In this document: piece after piece, positions 15,873-24,570 of the stretch
Layout: every line of letters begins with the position of its first letter
Position numbering within the stretch: position 1 is the first letter of the stretch
Assembly (NCBI RefSeq): GCF_009817885.1
Contig: NZ_CP041764.1
Coordinates: forward strand, 1-64,000
Origin: Serratia rhizosphaerae
GTDB taxonomy: Bacteria; Pseudomonadota; Gammaproteobacteria; Enterobacterales; Enterobacteriaceae
Length of the DNA stretch: 64,000 bases
Direction of reading: 5' to 3'
Program-made: the position numbers and the translations under genes
The notes under the pieces: generated by a model
What the model saw: the letters and a program-made list of their open reading frames with translations, nothing else
Told to the model about the DNA's origin: nothing
Databases searched by the model: none

Positions 15873-16874
15873 CTACAGCGACGCGCGCAGCAGCAGCGGG
15901 CACGGCACCTTGACGCTGTCGCGGTGCTCACGCTGCTCGATCAGGTGCAGCGCCGCCTGGCGGCCCAGTTCATAGTGCGGCAGTTGAACGGTGGTGAGCG
16001 GCGGCTGAAACAGTTCGCCAATCCCCACCATGTTGTCATAGCCCAGCACCGCCACCTGCTGGGGTATGCGCCAGCCCTGCGCCAGCAGCGTCTGGTACAC
16101 CAGAAACGCCACCCGGTCGTTGCCGCACACCACCACGTCGCACTCCTGCCGCCCGGGGGCGAAATGGCGCGCCAACAGTTCGACGCAGTCACGGTAATGC
16201 TCATCGCCGCCGCTCAGGTTGAGGTGGTACTGCCGCAGCTGCGCCATATCGCCGCCGCCCTCCCGCCAGGCGCGCTCCAGCCCGCGTCGGCGCAGCGTCG
16301 CCGCCGGCACGTCTTCCGGCAGATAAATACACAGCGGCGCGCGGTAGCCCTTGTCGAGCAACGTGCGCGCCGCGTCATACTGCCCCTGTTCATCATCCGG
16401 GATATAGCTGGCGATGCGCTGCGTACGGCTGAAACAGTTTGCCAGCACCAGCCGCTTATCCAACAGCTTGGCCGGCAGCGTCACCTGACGCAATCCCATG
16501 GTGGTGAAAATCACGCCGTCCGGCCGGTGCGCCAGCAGCAGATCCACCGTATGCTCCGCCGATTCATCGTCGAACAGGTTGACGACAAAGCTGTTCCAGC
16601 CATGTTCGCGCGCGGTTTTTTCTATCGACAGGATCATTTCGACCGAGAACGGCGTGGTGGCGGTATCCAGCGCCAGTACGCCGATGGTCTGCACCCGGCC
16701 GCCGTCGCCGCGGATGCGGCGGGCGGCCAGATCCGGCACATAGTCCAGTTGATCGATGGCCTGCTTCACCCGGCGGTAGGTTTCCGCCCGCAGTTTATCA
16801 GGCTCGTTGATGGCGCGAGACACCGTCATCAACGAAACCCCGGCCAGTTTTGCAACGTCTTTCAGCGAAGCCAT
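15873..16874 (-). CDS. cscR: LacI-family sucrose operon repressor
   Basis: A 333-residue repressor. The N-terminal HTH reads SLKDVAKLAGVSLMTVSRAINEP (given in two parts: SLKDVAKLAGVS and LMTVSRAINEP), followed by the hinge region YVPDLAARRIRG and a periplasmic-binding-type sugar domain with DGVIFTTMG and VVCGNDRVAFLVYQ. The ATG at the domain start is preceded by GAAGGG, and an upstream GTG-like extension is rejected. It is convergent with cscA, 35 nt apart. It should bind the twin GTTAACGTTAAC operators before cscB and release them when the inducer (sucrose or a product) is present; that is inferred from family and proximity. Confidence 0.9.
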   Translation of the reverse strand: MASLKDVAKLAGVSLMTVSRAINEPDKLRAETYRRVKQAIDQLDYVPDLAARRIRGDGGRVQTIGVLALDTATTPFSVEMILSIEKTAREHGWNSFVVNLFDDESAEHTVDLLLAHRPDGVIFTTMGLRQVTLPAKLLDKRLVLANCFSRTQRIASYIPDDEQGQYDAARTLLDKGYRAPLCIYLPEDVPAATLRRRGLERAWREGGGDMAQLRQYHLNLSGGDEHYRDCVELLARHFAPGRQECDVVVCGNDRVAFLVYQTLLAQGWRIPQQVAVLGYDNMVGIGELFQPPLTTVQLPHYELGRQAALHLIEQREHRDSVKVPCPLLLRASL

Positions 16875-16953
16875 GTACCCTTCTCTGCCTTGACTGGGAA
16901 ATGAAACGAGACCTCGCATAATCCCATAACTCAGCCGCAGAGACTACCGGCGT

Positions 16954-17514
16954 TTACACCCGGCTGAGATCGGCCCACAGCGCCAGCGCATCCGCGCTCA
17001 ACGGTGCGGCCCGCCCGCCATGTGCCGCCTCCGGCCACCAGCCGCCCTGCCGGGCGCCGAGCCGGGTTTCTGCCGGCAACAGCCATTCGCCGCGCAGCAC
17101 ATACCAGACGCCGGCGTGGCCGACCGGCAGCTCGCACGCCGCCGTCATCCGCCGCACCGCAGCGCGCCAGCGTCCGCGCCGGGTCATGATATTAAAATCC
17201 TGGCTGACGCCCCCCAGCAGCCGCGCCTGCAGCGCCGCATCGCCGGAGAAGGCGAAGGGTTCGCCCGCCGTCTCCAGCCGATGACCGATGCCGTCGCCGA
17301 ACAGATGGACACCGTCGCCCTCCAGCAGGGTAATCGAACGGTCGATGCCGTCGAAGGCGGAAAACGGCCCGTCCTGTGCGATGGTGGCGATACTCGCCCG
17401 CCAGTCGAAGTCGGCGCCGTCCGCCGGCTGGCAGACAATTTCACGCGTTTCGCCGCCGCCATTGCGCCACGGGCTGACCGGCAGGTCGGAAAAATCAAAC
17501 CGGTTCATCAGCAT
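16954..17514 (-). CDS. hutD: HutD-type cupin protein
   Basis: A 186-residue protein with the HutD marks: SPWRNGGGETREI near residue 14, FDWRASIATIAQDGPFSAFDGIDRSITLLEG (read in pieces: FDWRASIATIAQ, GPFSAFDGIDRS, ITLLEG) and QDFNIMTRRG. HutD is a bicupin thought to damp histidine utilisation, perhaps by binding urocanate or formiminoglutamate. It follows hutF with the stop and start overlapping (TGATG) and AGGAGG upstream. An in-frame GTG at 17517 and an ATG at 17508 are alternative starts. It is the last gene of the leftward hut transcript. Confidence 0.88.
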   Translation of the reverse strand: MLMNRFDFSDLPVSPWRNGGGETREIVCQPADGADFDWRASIATIAQDGPFSAFDGIDRSITLLEGDGVHLFGDGIGHRLETAGEPFAFSGDAALQARLLGGVSQDFNIMTRRGRWRAAVRRMTAACELPVGHAGVWYVLRGEWLLPAETRLGARQGGWWPEAAHGGRAAPLSADALALWADLSRV

Positions 17515-18884
17515 CACGCCTCCTGCTGGAAAGTTTTGAGCACCTGCATAAACTCGACGCGGCTCTGCTGCTGCAGCGCATGGCGACCCTGCTCAATTAC
17601 CTGCGATCCGGCAACAAACACGTCGCGGATCTGCGCCTTGCCACCGGCAAACAGCCAGCGGTTGAGGATCGCCGCGTCCGGCGCCGCCGCCAGATACGGA
17701 TCGTCGCCGTCCAGCACCAGCCAGTCGGCGCGGTAGCCGCTCTGCAGCCGGCCGATCGGCGCGCCGCAGGCCTGCGCGCCCCCTTGCAGCGCCTGCTGAT
17801 ACAGCGCATCGCCCACCGACCGCTGTTCCGCCGTCGTCAGACGGTTGCGATGCCGGTCGCGCAGGCGCTGACCATATTCGAACCAGCGCAATTCCTCCAC
17901 CACATTCAGCGAGACGTGGCTGTCCGAGCCGATGCCCCAGCGTCCCTGACGCTGCAGGTAGGCGTCGCCGGGGAAGATGCCATCGCCCAGATTGGCCTCG
18001 GTGGTCAGGCACAGCCCCGCCACCGCCCGGCTGTGTGCCAGTTGCTCCAGCTCGGCGTTATCCAGATGGGTGGCGTGCACCAGACACCAGCGACTGTCGA
18101 CCGGCAGATGCTCATACAACCACGCCACCGGACGCTGGCCGCACCACTGCAGACAGTCGTTCACCTCTTTTTGCTGTTCGGCAATATGGATATGCACCGG
18201 CAGCGTGCTATCGGCCTGCGCCAGCACCTGCTCCATCTGCGTCAGTTCCACCGCGCGCAGCGAATGGAAGCACAGCCCCTGGTTCTGCAGCGGCCGATCC
18301 GCCAGTTGGCGAGCGATAACCTGCTGCTGCGTCAGGTAGCTGTCCACATCCTGGATAAAGCGCCGCTGCCCCGCCTGCGCCGGCTGTGCGCCGAAGCCGG
18401 CATAGCTGTACAGCACCGGCAGCAGCGTCATGCCGATCCCCGCCTGCTGCGCGGCGCGGCTGAGGCGGCCGGTCATTTCGCCACGGTCGGCGTACGGCTT
18501 GCCGTCGGCGTCATGATGCAGATAGTGAAACTCCGCCACCTGGGTATAGCCGCCCTGTAACATTTCGATATACAGTTGGCGGGCAATGATTTCGACCTGC
18601 TCCGGCGTCAGGCGCTGCACCAGGCGGTACATCAGATCGCGCCAGGTCCAGAAACTGTCCTGCGGATCGCCCGCCACCTCGGCCAGCCCCGCCATCACCC
18701 GCTGAAACGCGTGCGAGTGAAGGTTCGGCATCCCGGGCACCACATCGCCATGCAGCAGCGCGCAGCCTTCCGGGCTGGCATCCGGGGTAACCCGGGTAAG
18801 AAAACCGTGAGCGTCGACGTCCAGCCGGACGGCATGCGCCCAGCCGGTGGGAAGCAGTGCGCGTTTAGCGTAGTAAGCAGGCAT
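17514..18884 (-). CDS. hutF: Formimidoylglutamate deiminase
   Basis: A 456-residue amidohydrolase that converts N-formimino-glutamate to N-formyl-glutamate and ammonia, the fourth step of the five-step histidine pathway. Metal and active-site motifs are NLHSHAFQR (about residues 54-62), HIHIAEQQKEV near 232, VHATHLD near 268 and GSDSHVSLN near 319. The zinc-amidohydrolase length and the FWTWRDLMYRL segment are typical of HutF. It pairs functionally with the HutG deformylase encoded across the regulator. It is divergent from hutC, sharing a 172-bp control region that has a HutC-type operator. Confidence 0.93.
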   Translation of the reverse strand: MPAYYAKRALLPTGWAHAVRLDVDAHGFLTRVTPDASPEGCALLHGDVVPGMPNLHSHAFQRVMAGLAEVAGDPQDSFWTWRDLMYRLVQRLTPEQVEIIARQLYIEMLQGGYTQVAEFHYLHHDADGKPYADRGEMTGRLSRAAQQAGIGMTLLPVLYSYAGFGAQPAQAGQRRFIQDVDSYLTQQQVIARQLADRPLQNQGLCFHSLRAVELTQMEQVLAQADSTLPVHIHIAEQQKEVNDCLQWCGQRPVAWLYEHLPVDSRWCLVHATHLDNAELEQLAHSRAVAGLCLTTEANLGDGIFPGDAYLQRQGRWGIGSDSHVSLNVVEELRWFEYGQRLRDRHRNRLTTAEQRSVGDALYQQALQGGAQACGAPIGRLQSGYRADWLVLDGDDPYLAAAPDAAILNRWLFAGGKAQIRDVFVAGSQVIEQGRHALQQQSRVEFMQVLKTFQQEA

Positions 18885-18979
18885 AGCAATATTCCAACGT
18901 TGGTGTAACGGCGAAAGCGCGCAGCGCGCGCAGGCAAATGTTTCAAGCCGGTAACATTAATCTGGAGAATCGGCTATTA

Positions 18980-19000
18980 CTTGTATATACATATACAGAT
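18980..19000. promoter_or_regulatory. HutC-type operator between hutF and hutC
   Basis: CTTGTATATACATATACAG contains the perfect palindrome TGTATATACA (18982-18991), the same core as the operator before hutI. It lies in the hutF-hutC divergent gap, so one site could control both transcripts. HutC family repressors recognise TGTATATACA-like sequences and release them on binding urocanate. Confidence 0.75.
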
Positions 19001-19056
19001 ACCCTAATCAACAGTAAACTGATGTTATTATTTTTTTATTTGACGAGGTTAACGTC

Positions 19057-19806
19057 GTGGTTGATCAACAGAGCGTGTTACAACTGGCTACGGCCATGAG
19101 CGATACCCCCGCCCCCATCTACCAGCGGGTGAAACAGGCGATCGTGGATCAGATCCGCGCCGGCCACTGGCAGCCGCACCAACGCGTGCCCTCGGAAAGC
19201 GAAATGGTGGCGGAGCTGGGCGTCAGCCGCATGACCATCAACCGTGCGCTGCGTGAGCTGACCAGCGAAGGCTTTCTGGTGCGTATGCAGGGCGTCGGCA
19301 CCTTCGTCGCCGAGGCCAAAGCGCACACCGCGCTGCTGGAAGTGCATAACATCGCCGACGAAATCGCCGCCCGCGGACACCGCCACAGCAGCAAGATACT
19401 GCAGGTGACGGCGCGTACCGCCAGCGATGAAGAGGCCGCCGCGCTGGGCATAGCGCCGGGCCAGCAGCTGTTCTATTCGCAGATCGTCCACTATGAAAAC
19501 GAGATGCCGGTGCAGTTGGAAAACCGCTGCGTCAACCCGCTGGCCGCTCCCGATTATCTTCAGCAGGATTTCGATCGGGTGACGCCTTATATCTATCTGA
19601 CGCAGGCCGCGCCCCTGACGGCCGGCGAGCATATCGTCGAGGCGGTGGTCGCCAGCAAACAGGAGCGCGAGCTGCTGCAGCTGGAAGAGCGCGAACCCTG
19701 CCTGCTGATCCATCGCCGCACCTGGTCAGGCAAAACCGTGGTCACCTCGGCGCGGCTGCTGTATCCCGGCAGCCGTTATCAGCTGTTCGGTCGCTTCGAC
19801 GTTTAA
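19057..19806 (+). CDS. hutC: Histidine utilisation repressor (GntR family)
   Basis: A 249-residue GntR/HutC regulator. Residues 21-85 carry the winged helix (PIYQRVKQAIVDQIRAG, then VPSESEMVAELGVSRMTINRALREL). The UTRA effector domain follows and includes PVQLENRCVNPLAAPDYL and ERELLQLEEREPCLLIHRRTW, given in part, the urocanate-binding type. The GTG start has GACGAGG 8 nt upstream; an ATG 13 codons later is possible but has no such site. It represses the flanking hutF-D and hutI-G transcripts through the palindromes at 18982 and 20044. Confidence 0.93.
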   Translation: MVDQQSVLQLATAMSDTPAPIYQRVKQAIVDQIRAGHWQPHQRVPSESEMVAELGVSRMTINRALRELTSEGFLVRMQGVGTFVAEAKAHTALLEVHNIADEIAARGHRHSSKILQVTARTASDEEAAALGIAPGQQLFYSQIVHYENEMPVQLENRCVNPLAAPDYLQQDFDRVTPYIYLTQAAPLTAGEHIVEAVVASKQERELLQLEEREPCLLIHRRTWSGKTVVTSARLLYPGSRYQLFGRFDV

Positions 19807-19815
19807 TCCCTCCGC

Positions 19816-19837
19816 GCGGGGCGCCACGCCGCCCCGC
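19816..19837 (+). terminator. Possible terminator of hutC
   Basis: GCGGGGC and GCCCCGC (19816-19822 and 19831-19837) form a 7-bp GC stem with an 8-nt loop, followed by only CGTTTAT. The weak T-run makes intrinsic termination uncertain. Confidence 0.45.
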
Positions 19838-19847
19838 CGTTTATCCC

Positions 19848-19969
19848 CGTCATACTGCAAATTGCAGGTGCGTTGGCTGCATTCAGTCACCCGAATCCCT
19901 GACCGGTGTAAGCTCATCGGGATTCCTTCATTCGCCGCCCTCCTGCAATTTGAATTATTTAGGGTATGG
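19848..19969. repeat. Palindromic intergenic repeat (Serratia/Yersinia type)
   Basis: A 122-bp element lies between hutC and hutI. Its two ends are inverted copies around CAAATTGCAGG (left 19859-19869, right copy near 19941-19951), and ACCCGAATCCC pairs with the later CATCGGGATTC. The wording (TGCAGGTGCGTTGGCTGC, then AGCTCATCGGGATTC, and AATTATTTAGGGTAT) is one I recognise as a frequent non-coding repeat in Serratia and Yersinia genomes. It resembles the YPAL-type miniature elements. No coding capacity is apparent. Confidence 0.75.
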
Positions 19970-20016
19970 CGATCACATTTCCGTAACAAATTATCCCTCT
20001 CACCTCTTGTCGGCCG

Positions 20017-20055
20017 TTGATGAATGCGTTAGCTTGTGTTTAATTGTATATACAA
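20017..20055 (+). promoter_or_regulatory. hutI promoter with HutC operator
   Basis: TTGATG (20017-20022) and TTTAAT (20039-20044), 16 bp apart, make a reasonable sigma-70 promoter. The perfect 12-bp palindrome TTGTATATACAA (20044-20055) begins at the last base of the -10, placing a bound HutC directly over the transcription start. The hutI ATG follows 21 nt later. Confidence 0.75.
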
Positions 20056-20075
20056 CCAAGCAAGGCGGGACAACG

Positions 20076-21296
20076 ATGACCAGCGAGATTCACTGCGACA
20101 GCCTGTGGCACGGGGCGGATATCGTCACCATGCGCGAAGGCAAATACCATATTCTGCACGACGGCGCGATGGCGGTACGCGGCGGCAAAATCGTCTGGAT
20201 TGGCGAATACGCCGCACGCCCGGCGATTACCGCAGATGAAACGGTGAAGTTCGAGGGCGGCATCATTACCCCCGGCCTGGTGGATTGCCATACTCATCTG
20301 GTGTTCGGCGGCGATCGCAGCGCGGAATTTGAGCAGCGGCTGAACGGCGTCAGCTATGCCGAGATCGCCGCGCAGGGCGGCGGAATCATTTCCACCGTCA
20401 ACGCCACCCGCGACACCTCGGAACAGCAACTGCTGGAACAGGCGCAGTTCCGCCTGCGGCCGCTGCTGGCGGAAGGCGTGACCTGCGTGGAGGTCAAGTC
20501 CGGCTATGGGCTGACGCCGCAGAGCGAGCTGAAAATGCTGCGGGTGGCGCGCCGGCTGGCCGACACGCTGCCGGTGGAAGTAAAGACCACCTGTCTGGCT
20601 GCCCACGCCCTGCCGCCGGAATATGCCGGCCGCGCCGATGATTATATCGATCTGGTATGCGACACCATTATTCCGCAAGCCGCCGGCGCCGGTCTGGCCG
20701 ATGCGGTCGACGCCTTCTGCGAACATCTGGCCTTTTCGCCGCAGCAGGTGGAAAAAGTGTTTGCCGCCGCCGAACGCGCCGGGCTGCCGGTGAAGCTGCA
20801 CGCCGAGCAGCTGTCCGCACTGGGCGGCAGCGCGCTGGCGGCGCGTCATCATGCGCTGTCCGCCGACCATCTTGAATACGCCACCGAGCAGGACGCGCAG
20901 GCGATGGGCGCCGCCGGCACAGTCGCGGTGCTGCTGCCGGGGGCTTACTACCTGCTGCGTGAAACCCAGTGTCCGCCGATCGAACTGTTCCGCAAACACC
21001 GGGTGGCGATGGCGATCGCCAGCGACGCCAACCCCGGCACCTCGCCGGCGCTGTCGCTGCGGCTGATGATGAACATGGCCTGCACCCTGTTCCGCCTGAC
21101 GCCGGAAGAGGCGCTGGCCGGCGTCACGCTGCACGCCGCCAGGGCGCTGGGGTTGCAGGAAAGCCATGGTTCGCTGGAAAGCGGCAAGATGGCGGACTTC
21201 GTCCACTGGCCGCTGTCGCGGCCGGCTGAACTGACTTATTGGCTGGGCGGACAGCTGCCCTGCACGGTGATTTTCCGAGGAGAGATACGTCAATGA
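20076..21296 (+). CDS. hutI: Imidazolonepropionase
   Basis: A 406-residue zinc amidohydrolase that opens imidazolone-5-propionate to N-formimino-glutamate, the third step of histidine breakdown. Motifs are VDCHTHLVFGGDR (about residues 69-81), HAEQLSALGG near 244 and SDANPGT near 319, plus the substrate region GGGIISTVNATRDTS. The start is the ATG after GGCGGGACAACG; an upstream in-frame ATG would run through the operator and promoter and is rejected. The stop overlaps the hutG start (ATGA), so the two are coupled. Confidence 0.95.
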   Translation: MTSEIHCDSLWHGADIVTMREGKYHILHDGAMAVRGGKIVWIGEYAARPAITADETVKFEGGIITPGLVDCHTHLVFGGDRSAEFEQRLNGVSYAEIAAQGGGIISTVNATRDTSEQQLLEQAQFRLRPLLAEGVTCVEVKSGYGLTPQSELKMLRVARRLADTLPVEVKTTCLAAHALPPEYAGRADDYIDLVCDTIIPQAAGAGLADAVDAFCEHLAFSPQQVEKVFAAAERAGLPVKLHAEQLSALGGSALAARHHALSADHLEYATEQDAQAMGAAGTVAVLLPGAYYLLRETQCPPIELFRKHRVAMAIASDANPGTSPALSLRLMMNMACTLFRLTPEEALAGVTLHAARALGLQESHGSLESGKMADFVHWPLSRPAELTYWLGGQLPCTVIFRGEIRQ

Positions 21297-22096
21297 ACAT
21301 TCGCGATCCGTTCCATTTCCAAACCGGCAGCCTGCCGCTGCTCATCAGCATTCCCCACGCCGGCACGCAGTTGACGCCGGCCGTTGAGGCCGGGCTGACG
21401 CCAGACGCGCGCGCGCTGCCGGATACCGACTGGCATATTCCCCAACTGTATGACTTTGCCCGCAGCCTTGGCGCCAGCATTCTGGTGGGCAATTACTCGC
21501 GTTTTGTTATCGACCTCAACCGCCCGGCGGACGATAAACCGCTCTACAGCAGCGCCACCACCGGACTGTATCCGGACGTACTGTTTAACGGCGAGCCCAG
21601 CTTTCTGACCGGCAAAGCGCCGGATGACCGGGAGCGCGCCGGCTATCTGCAACAGATCTGGCAGCCGTATCACCAACAGCTGCAGGATGAGCTGGCCAGG
21701 CTGAAAGCACAGCACGGCTATGCGCTGCTGTTTGACGCCCACTCCATCGCCTCGGTGATCCCGCGTCTGTTCGACGGCAAACTGCCGGATCTCAATCTGG
21801 GCACCAACGACGGCGCCAGCTGTGCCACCGTGCTCAGCGACCGGCTGGTGACCTGCTGCGAACAACAGCAACAGTTCAGCCACGTGCTGAATGGACGCTT
21901 TAAAGGCGGCTATATCACCCGCGCCTACGGCAAACCGGCGGAAAACCAGCATGCGGTGCAGCTGGAACTGGCGCAGGTCAATTATATGTCCGAGCAGTAT
22001 CCGTTCGCCTTCGACGCCGCGCGCGCCGCACCGCTGCAGCAACTGCTGAGCCGGATGATCGACAGCATGATCGACTGGGGCGCGCAGCAACGCTGA
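21293..22096 (+). CDS. hutG: N-formylglutamate deformylase
   Basis: A 267-residue member of the N-formylglutamate amidohydrolase family, which releases formate and glutamate in the last step of the HutF/HutG route. LISIPHAGTQL (about residues 17-27), DTDWHIPQLYDFA near 44, VIDLNRP near 72 and LLFDAHSI near 145 supply the zinc and substrate residues. It is not the arginase-like formimidoylglutamase also called HutG in Klebsiella, which fits the presence of hutF. It ends the rightward hut transcript. Confidence 0.93.
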   Translation: MNIRDPFHFQTGSLPLLISIPHAGTQLTPAVEAGLTPDARALPDTDWHIPQLYDFARSLGASILVGNYSRFVIDLNRPADDKPLYSSATTGLYPDVLFNGEPSFLTGKAPDDRERAGYLQQIWQPYHQQLQDELARLKAQHGYALLFDAHSIASVIPRLFDGKLPDLNLGTNDGASCATVLSDRLVTCCEQQQQFSHVLNGRFKGGYITRAYGKPAENQHAVQLELAQVNYMSEQYPFAFDAARAAPLQQLLSRMIDSMIDWGAQQR

Positions 22097-22372
22097 GCCG
22101 CCCGATCGGCCCGGAAAACCTTTGCCGGGCCGCAACGCCCCCGCCTAAACGGCGTAATCTGCGCTCTATATCGCAAATTTCAACAAACTTCTCCGATCTG
22201 CCGCCAACACCGCACAAAACAGCGGATGCCGGTCGCTCTGCTGCGCCACAATCGAGCCAAAAGTACCGTTCACACGGTGATATAACAGACCGGATGGCGC
22301 CCTTGCCCTGCGCACATAGCCCGGCGGTAGCGGCGTTCTGCGCCCCGTCTTATTCAACTCTGGAGACTAACT
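22097..22372. other. Gap before the serine hydrolase gene
   Basis: This 276-nt non-coding stretch presumably contains the promoter of the serine hydrolase. The ATG at 22373 is preceded by CTCTGGAGACTAACT, a good ribosome-binding site. I see no other structured signal. Confidence 0.4.
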
Positions 22373-23911
22373 ATGTCTGACACCCAGCCACGCTGGCGTG
22401 AAGCTCGGGCCACGGCCGAGCGATTACTGGCCGGCTGGCGCCTGCCGGGCGATCCCGGCGGCGCTATTACCCTGTTTGATGCGCAGCGCACACAGGCGGT
22501 GGTGTGCGCCGGCCTGGCCGATCTGGCGCGCGGCGACCCCTTTAGCGCCGACAGCGTGGTGCGTTACGCCTCGCTGACCAAGCATATTTTCGCCACGCTG
22601 GCGCTAAATGCGACCGGGGGAGCGCTGCGCCTCGACCAGCCGTTGGGAGAACTGCTGCCGCAGCTGCGCGGCGAGCCGGCCGCAGTCAGCGTCGGCCAGG
22701 CGCTGGATATGACCGGCGGCCTGCCCGACGTGCGTGAAACGCTCGGGCTGCTCGGCATTTCCGGCTACAGCGTCAGCCACGCGGAACCGGTAATGACGTT
22801 TATCCAGGGGCTGGAGCGCCTAAACTTCCCGGCGGGCAGCGAAATCAGCTACAGCAACACCGGTTACCGTCTGGTGGAGGAGGCGCTGCAGGAACGGGGC
22901 TACCGCTTTGCGCAGCTGGTTCAGCAACATATTGCGCAGCCGCTGCAACTGAGCTGGCAGGCGCCGGAAAGCTGGTTCGACATCGTCCCCGGCCTGTCGC
23001 CCGGCTACTGGCGCACGCCGCACGGCTGGCAGCAGAGCAGCGCCGGCCTGCATCTGTCCGCCTCGGGCTGCCTGACCGGCAGCCTCGGCGATCTGACCCG
23101 CTGGCTGCAGGCGCTGCTCGGTGACCGCGGCCCGGCCGCCGGCGTGCTGCAGCAGCTGAGCGCGCCGCGCTATCTGACAAACGGCCAGCCCAGCGCCTAC
23201 GGGCTGGGGCTGGCGCGCACCCCGCTCGGTCCGCATATGTTATTGGGCCACGGCGGCTCGCATGCCGGCTATAAAACCTATTTTCTGCTGGCGCCGGAAC
23301 GGCAGGTCGGTATGGCGCTGGTGGCCAACCGCGAAGACTGCGACAGCACCAACACCGCCCTGCAGGTAATGGCCACCCTGCTGAACGAACCGCTGCCGCC
23401 GCGCAGCCGCGTTATTCCGGACGGCATCTACGCGACGCTGGCAGAGCCGTACTGGCTGGAAGTCAGCCAGGGTAATATCGCCTATCTGGGTTGCCCGGAG
23501 ACGCTGTACCAGGCGGAGGACGGCTATGCGGTTTCGCTTCGCGCCCAGCGGCCAATGCGGCTGAAATGGAATGGCGAGAGCATTGAAGGTGAAGTCGGCC
23601 ATGTCGCCCGCACGTTCTGGCCGGTGCAGACCAGCGTCCGCTGTCTGCAGCATGTACAGGGCACCTGGTATCACCCGCACTACCGCACCGCTTTTGAAAT
23701 CCGCGGCGACCAGGTGCATATCGGCGTCGGTCCGGCGGCGCACATTGGCACCCTCAGCCCGCAGGGCGACGGCCGCATGCTGGTTGAAAGCCGCGACGGA
23801 CCGTGGTTAAAACGTTTTTGTCTCTATTTCCGCGGTTACAGTGTCGATCTGATCGCCGAAGGCAGTCGGGTGCTGACCTTCAGGCGCAGCACCGGCAACC
23901 ATGCGGAATAA
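22373..23911 (+). CDS. Serine beta-lactamase-fold hydrolase (D-aminopeptidase/esterase-like)
   Basis: A 512-residue cytosolic protein without a signal peptide. Residues about 20-340 form a class C beta-lactamase/DD-peptidase fold: the nucleophile motif SLTK (about residues 65-68), the Tyr motif YSNTGY near 161-166 and HGGSHAGY near 288-295 in place of KTG. The C-terminal third is a beta-rich domain seen in D-aminopeptidases and related esterases (GTWYHPHYRTAFEI). The substrate is unknown; D-amino-acid peptides, esters or beta-lactams are all possible for the family. It stands alone after hutG with a 276-nt upstream gap. Confidence 0.75.
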   Translation: MSDTQPRWREARATAERLLAGWRLPGDPGGAITLFDAQRTQAVVCAGLADLARGDPFSADSVVRYASLTKHIFATLALNATGGALRLDQPLGELLPQLRGEPAAVSVGQALDMTGGLPDVRETLGLLGISGYSVSHAEPVMTFIQGLERLNFPAGSEISYSNTGYRLVEEALQERGYRFAQLVQQHIAQPLQLSWQAPESWFDIVPGLSPGYWRTPHGWQQSSAGLHLSASGCLTGSLGDLTRWLQALLGDRGPAAGVLQQLSAPRYLTNGQPSAYGLGLARTPLGPHMLLGHGGSHAGYKTYFLLAPERQVGMALVANREDCDSTNTALQVMATLLNEPLPPRSRVIPDGIYATLAEPYWLEVSQGNIAYLGCPETLYQAEDGYAVSLRAQRPMRLKWNGESIEGEVGHVARTFWPVQTSVRCLQHVQGTWYHPHYRTAFEIRGDQVHIGVGPAAHIGTLSPQGDGRMLVESRDGPWLKRFCLYFRGYSVDLIAEGSRVLTFRRSTGNHAE

Positions 23912-23921
23912 CGCGCCCTGC

Positions 23922-24449
23922 TCAGCGCCCGTTGAGCTTGACCATTAACAGCGCGTCAAACAGCCGCTGCTTATCTGCAGCGGTTAAATTTACTTGCTGA
24001 ATAGTTTGGATAAAGGTCTGGCGTTCGCTCTCGGCGATCGGTCCCTGCCGCAGGCGCTGCGCCAGCTGCTGCAGGATTTTGTCGCTCAGGCGGGCGATCT
24101 CCGGCCGGACTTTCTCCAGCGGCTGCGGCTGCCAGCCCATCTCCGGCTGTACCAGCCAGTCAGCCCGGTAGCGGTACTGGATAGCCTTGGCCGCATCCAT
24201 CTGCGCAACGATAAACGGCTTCACGGACTGCGGCTCCAGCCCCAGCTTTTCTGCCTGCGCCTGCGTGTTAGCCAGCACTTTGCCCTCCTGCGCCAGATCC
24301 TCAATCGGCAAATGCTGCTGCGCCTTATAACCGGCTACGTCTTTCATCAGCGCCAGACGCTGGTTCACCACGTCGGCGATCGACGCGCTATTATCGGCAA
24401 GCGCGGAAAAGCTGCACAGCAGCCCCGCCATCAGACAGAGTTTCAGCAT
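23922..24449 (-). CDS. Secreted chorismate mutase (*AroQ, gamma type)
   Basis: A 175-residue protein with a clear Sec signal (MLKLCLMAGLLCSFSALA). The mature part is an all-helical chorismate mutase: VNQRLALMKDVAGYKAQQHLPIED (read in two parts: VNQRLALMKDVA and GYKAQQHLPIED) holds the active-site Arg and Lys, and QYRYRADWLV and the later PEIARLSDKILQQL are typical of the periplasmic *AroQ class. It converts chorismate to prephenate outside the cytoplasm; the physiological reason for this in enterobacteria is unclear. It is convergent with the serine hydrolase, 10 nt apart. Confidence 0.88.
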   Translation of the reverse strand: MLKLCLMAGLLCSFSALADNSASIADVVNQRLALMKDVAGYKAQQHLPIEDLAQEGKVLANTQAQAEKLGLEPQSVKPFIVAQMDAAKAIQYRYRADWLVQPEMGWQPQPLEKVRPEIARLSDKILQQLAQRLRQGPIAESERQTFIQTIQQVNLTAADKQRLFDALLMVKLNGR

Positions 24450-24527
24450 AGTTCCTCAGTTATCCCATTAAGTATCCGGCAAATATAGTTCACCGCTTTC
24501 GGCAGGTCACATAATTTTACCCCACAT

Positions 24528-24551
24528 AAAAAAGCCCCGCATAAGCGGGGC
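24528..24551 (-). terminator. Terminator of the CigR-like gene
   Basis: On the minus strand GCCCCGC-TTAT-GCGGGGC is followed directly by six T residues. The hairpin starts about 20 nt after the stop at 24571. Confidence 0.9.
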
Positions 24552-24570
24552 CTGATCAGGGTAAAACGGC

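Noticed and set aside
19057..19095. hutC start at the internal ATG (19096)
   Set aside because: The GTG at 19057 has GACGAGG at the right distance, while the ATG has no such site.
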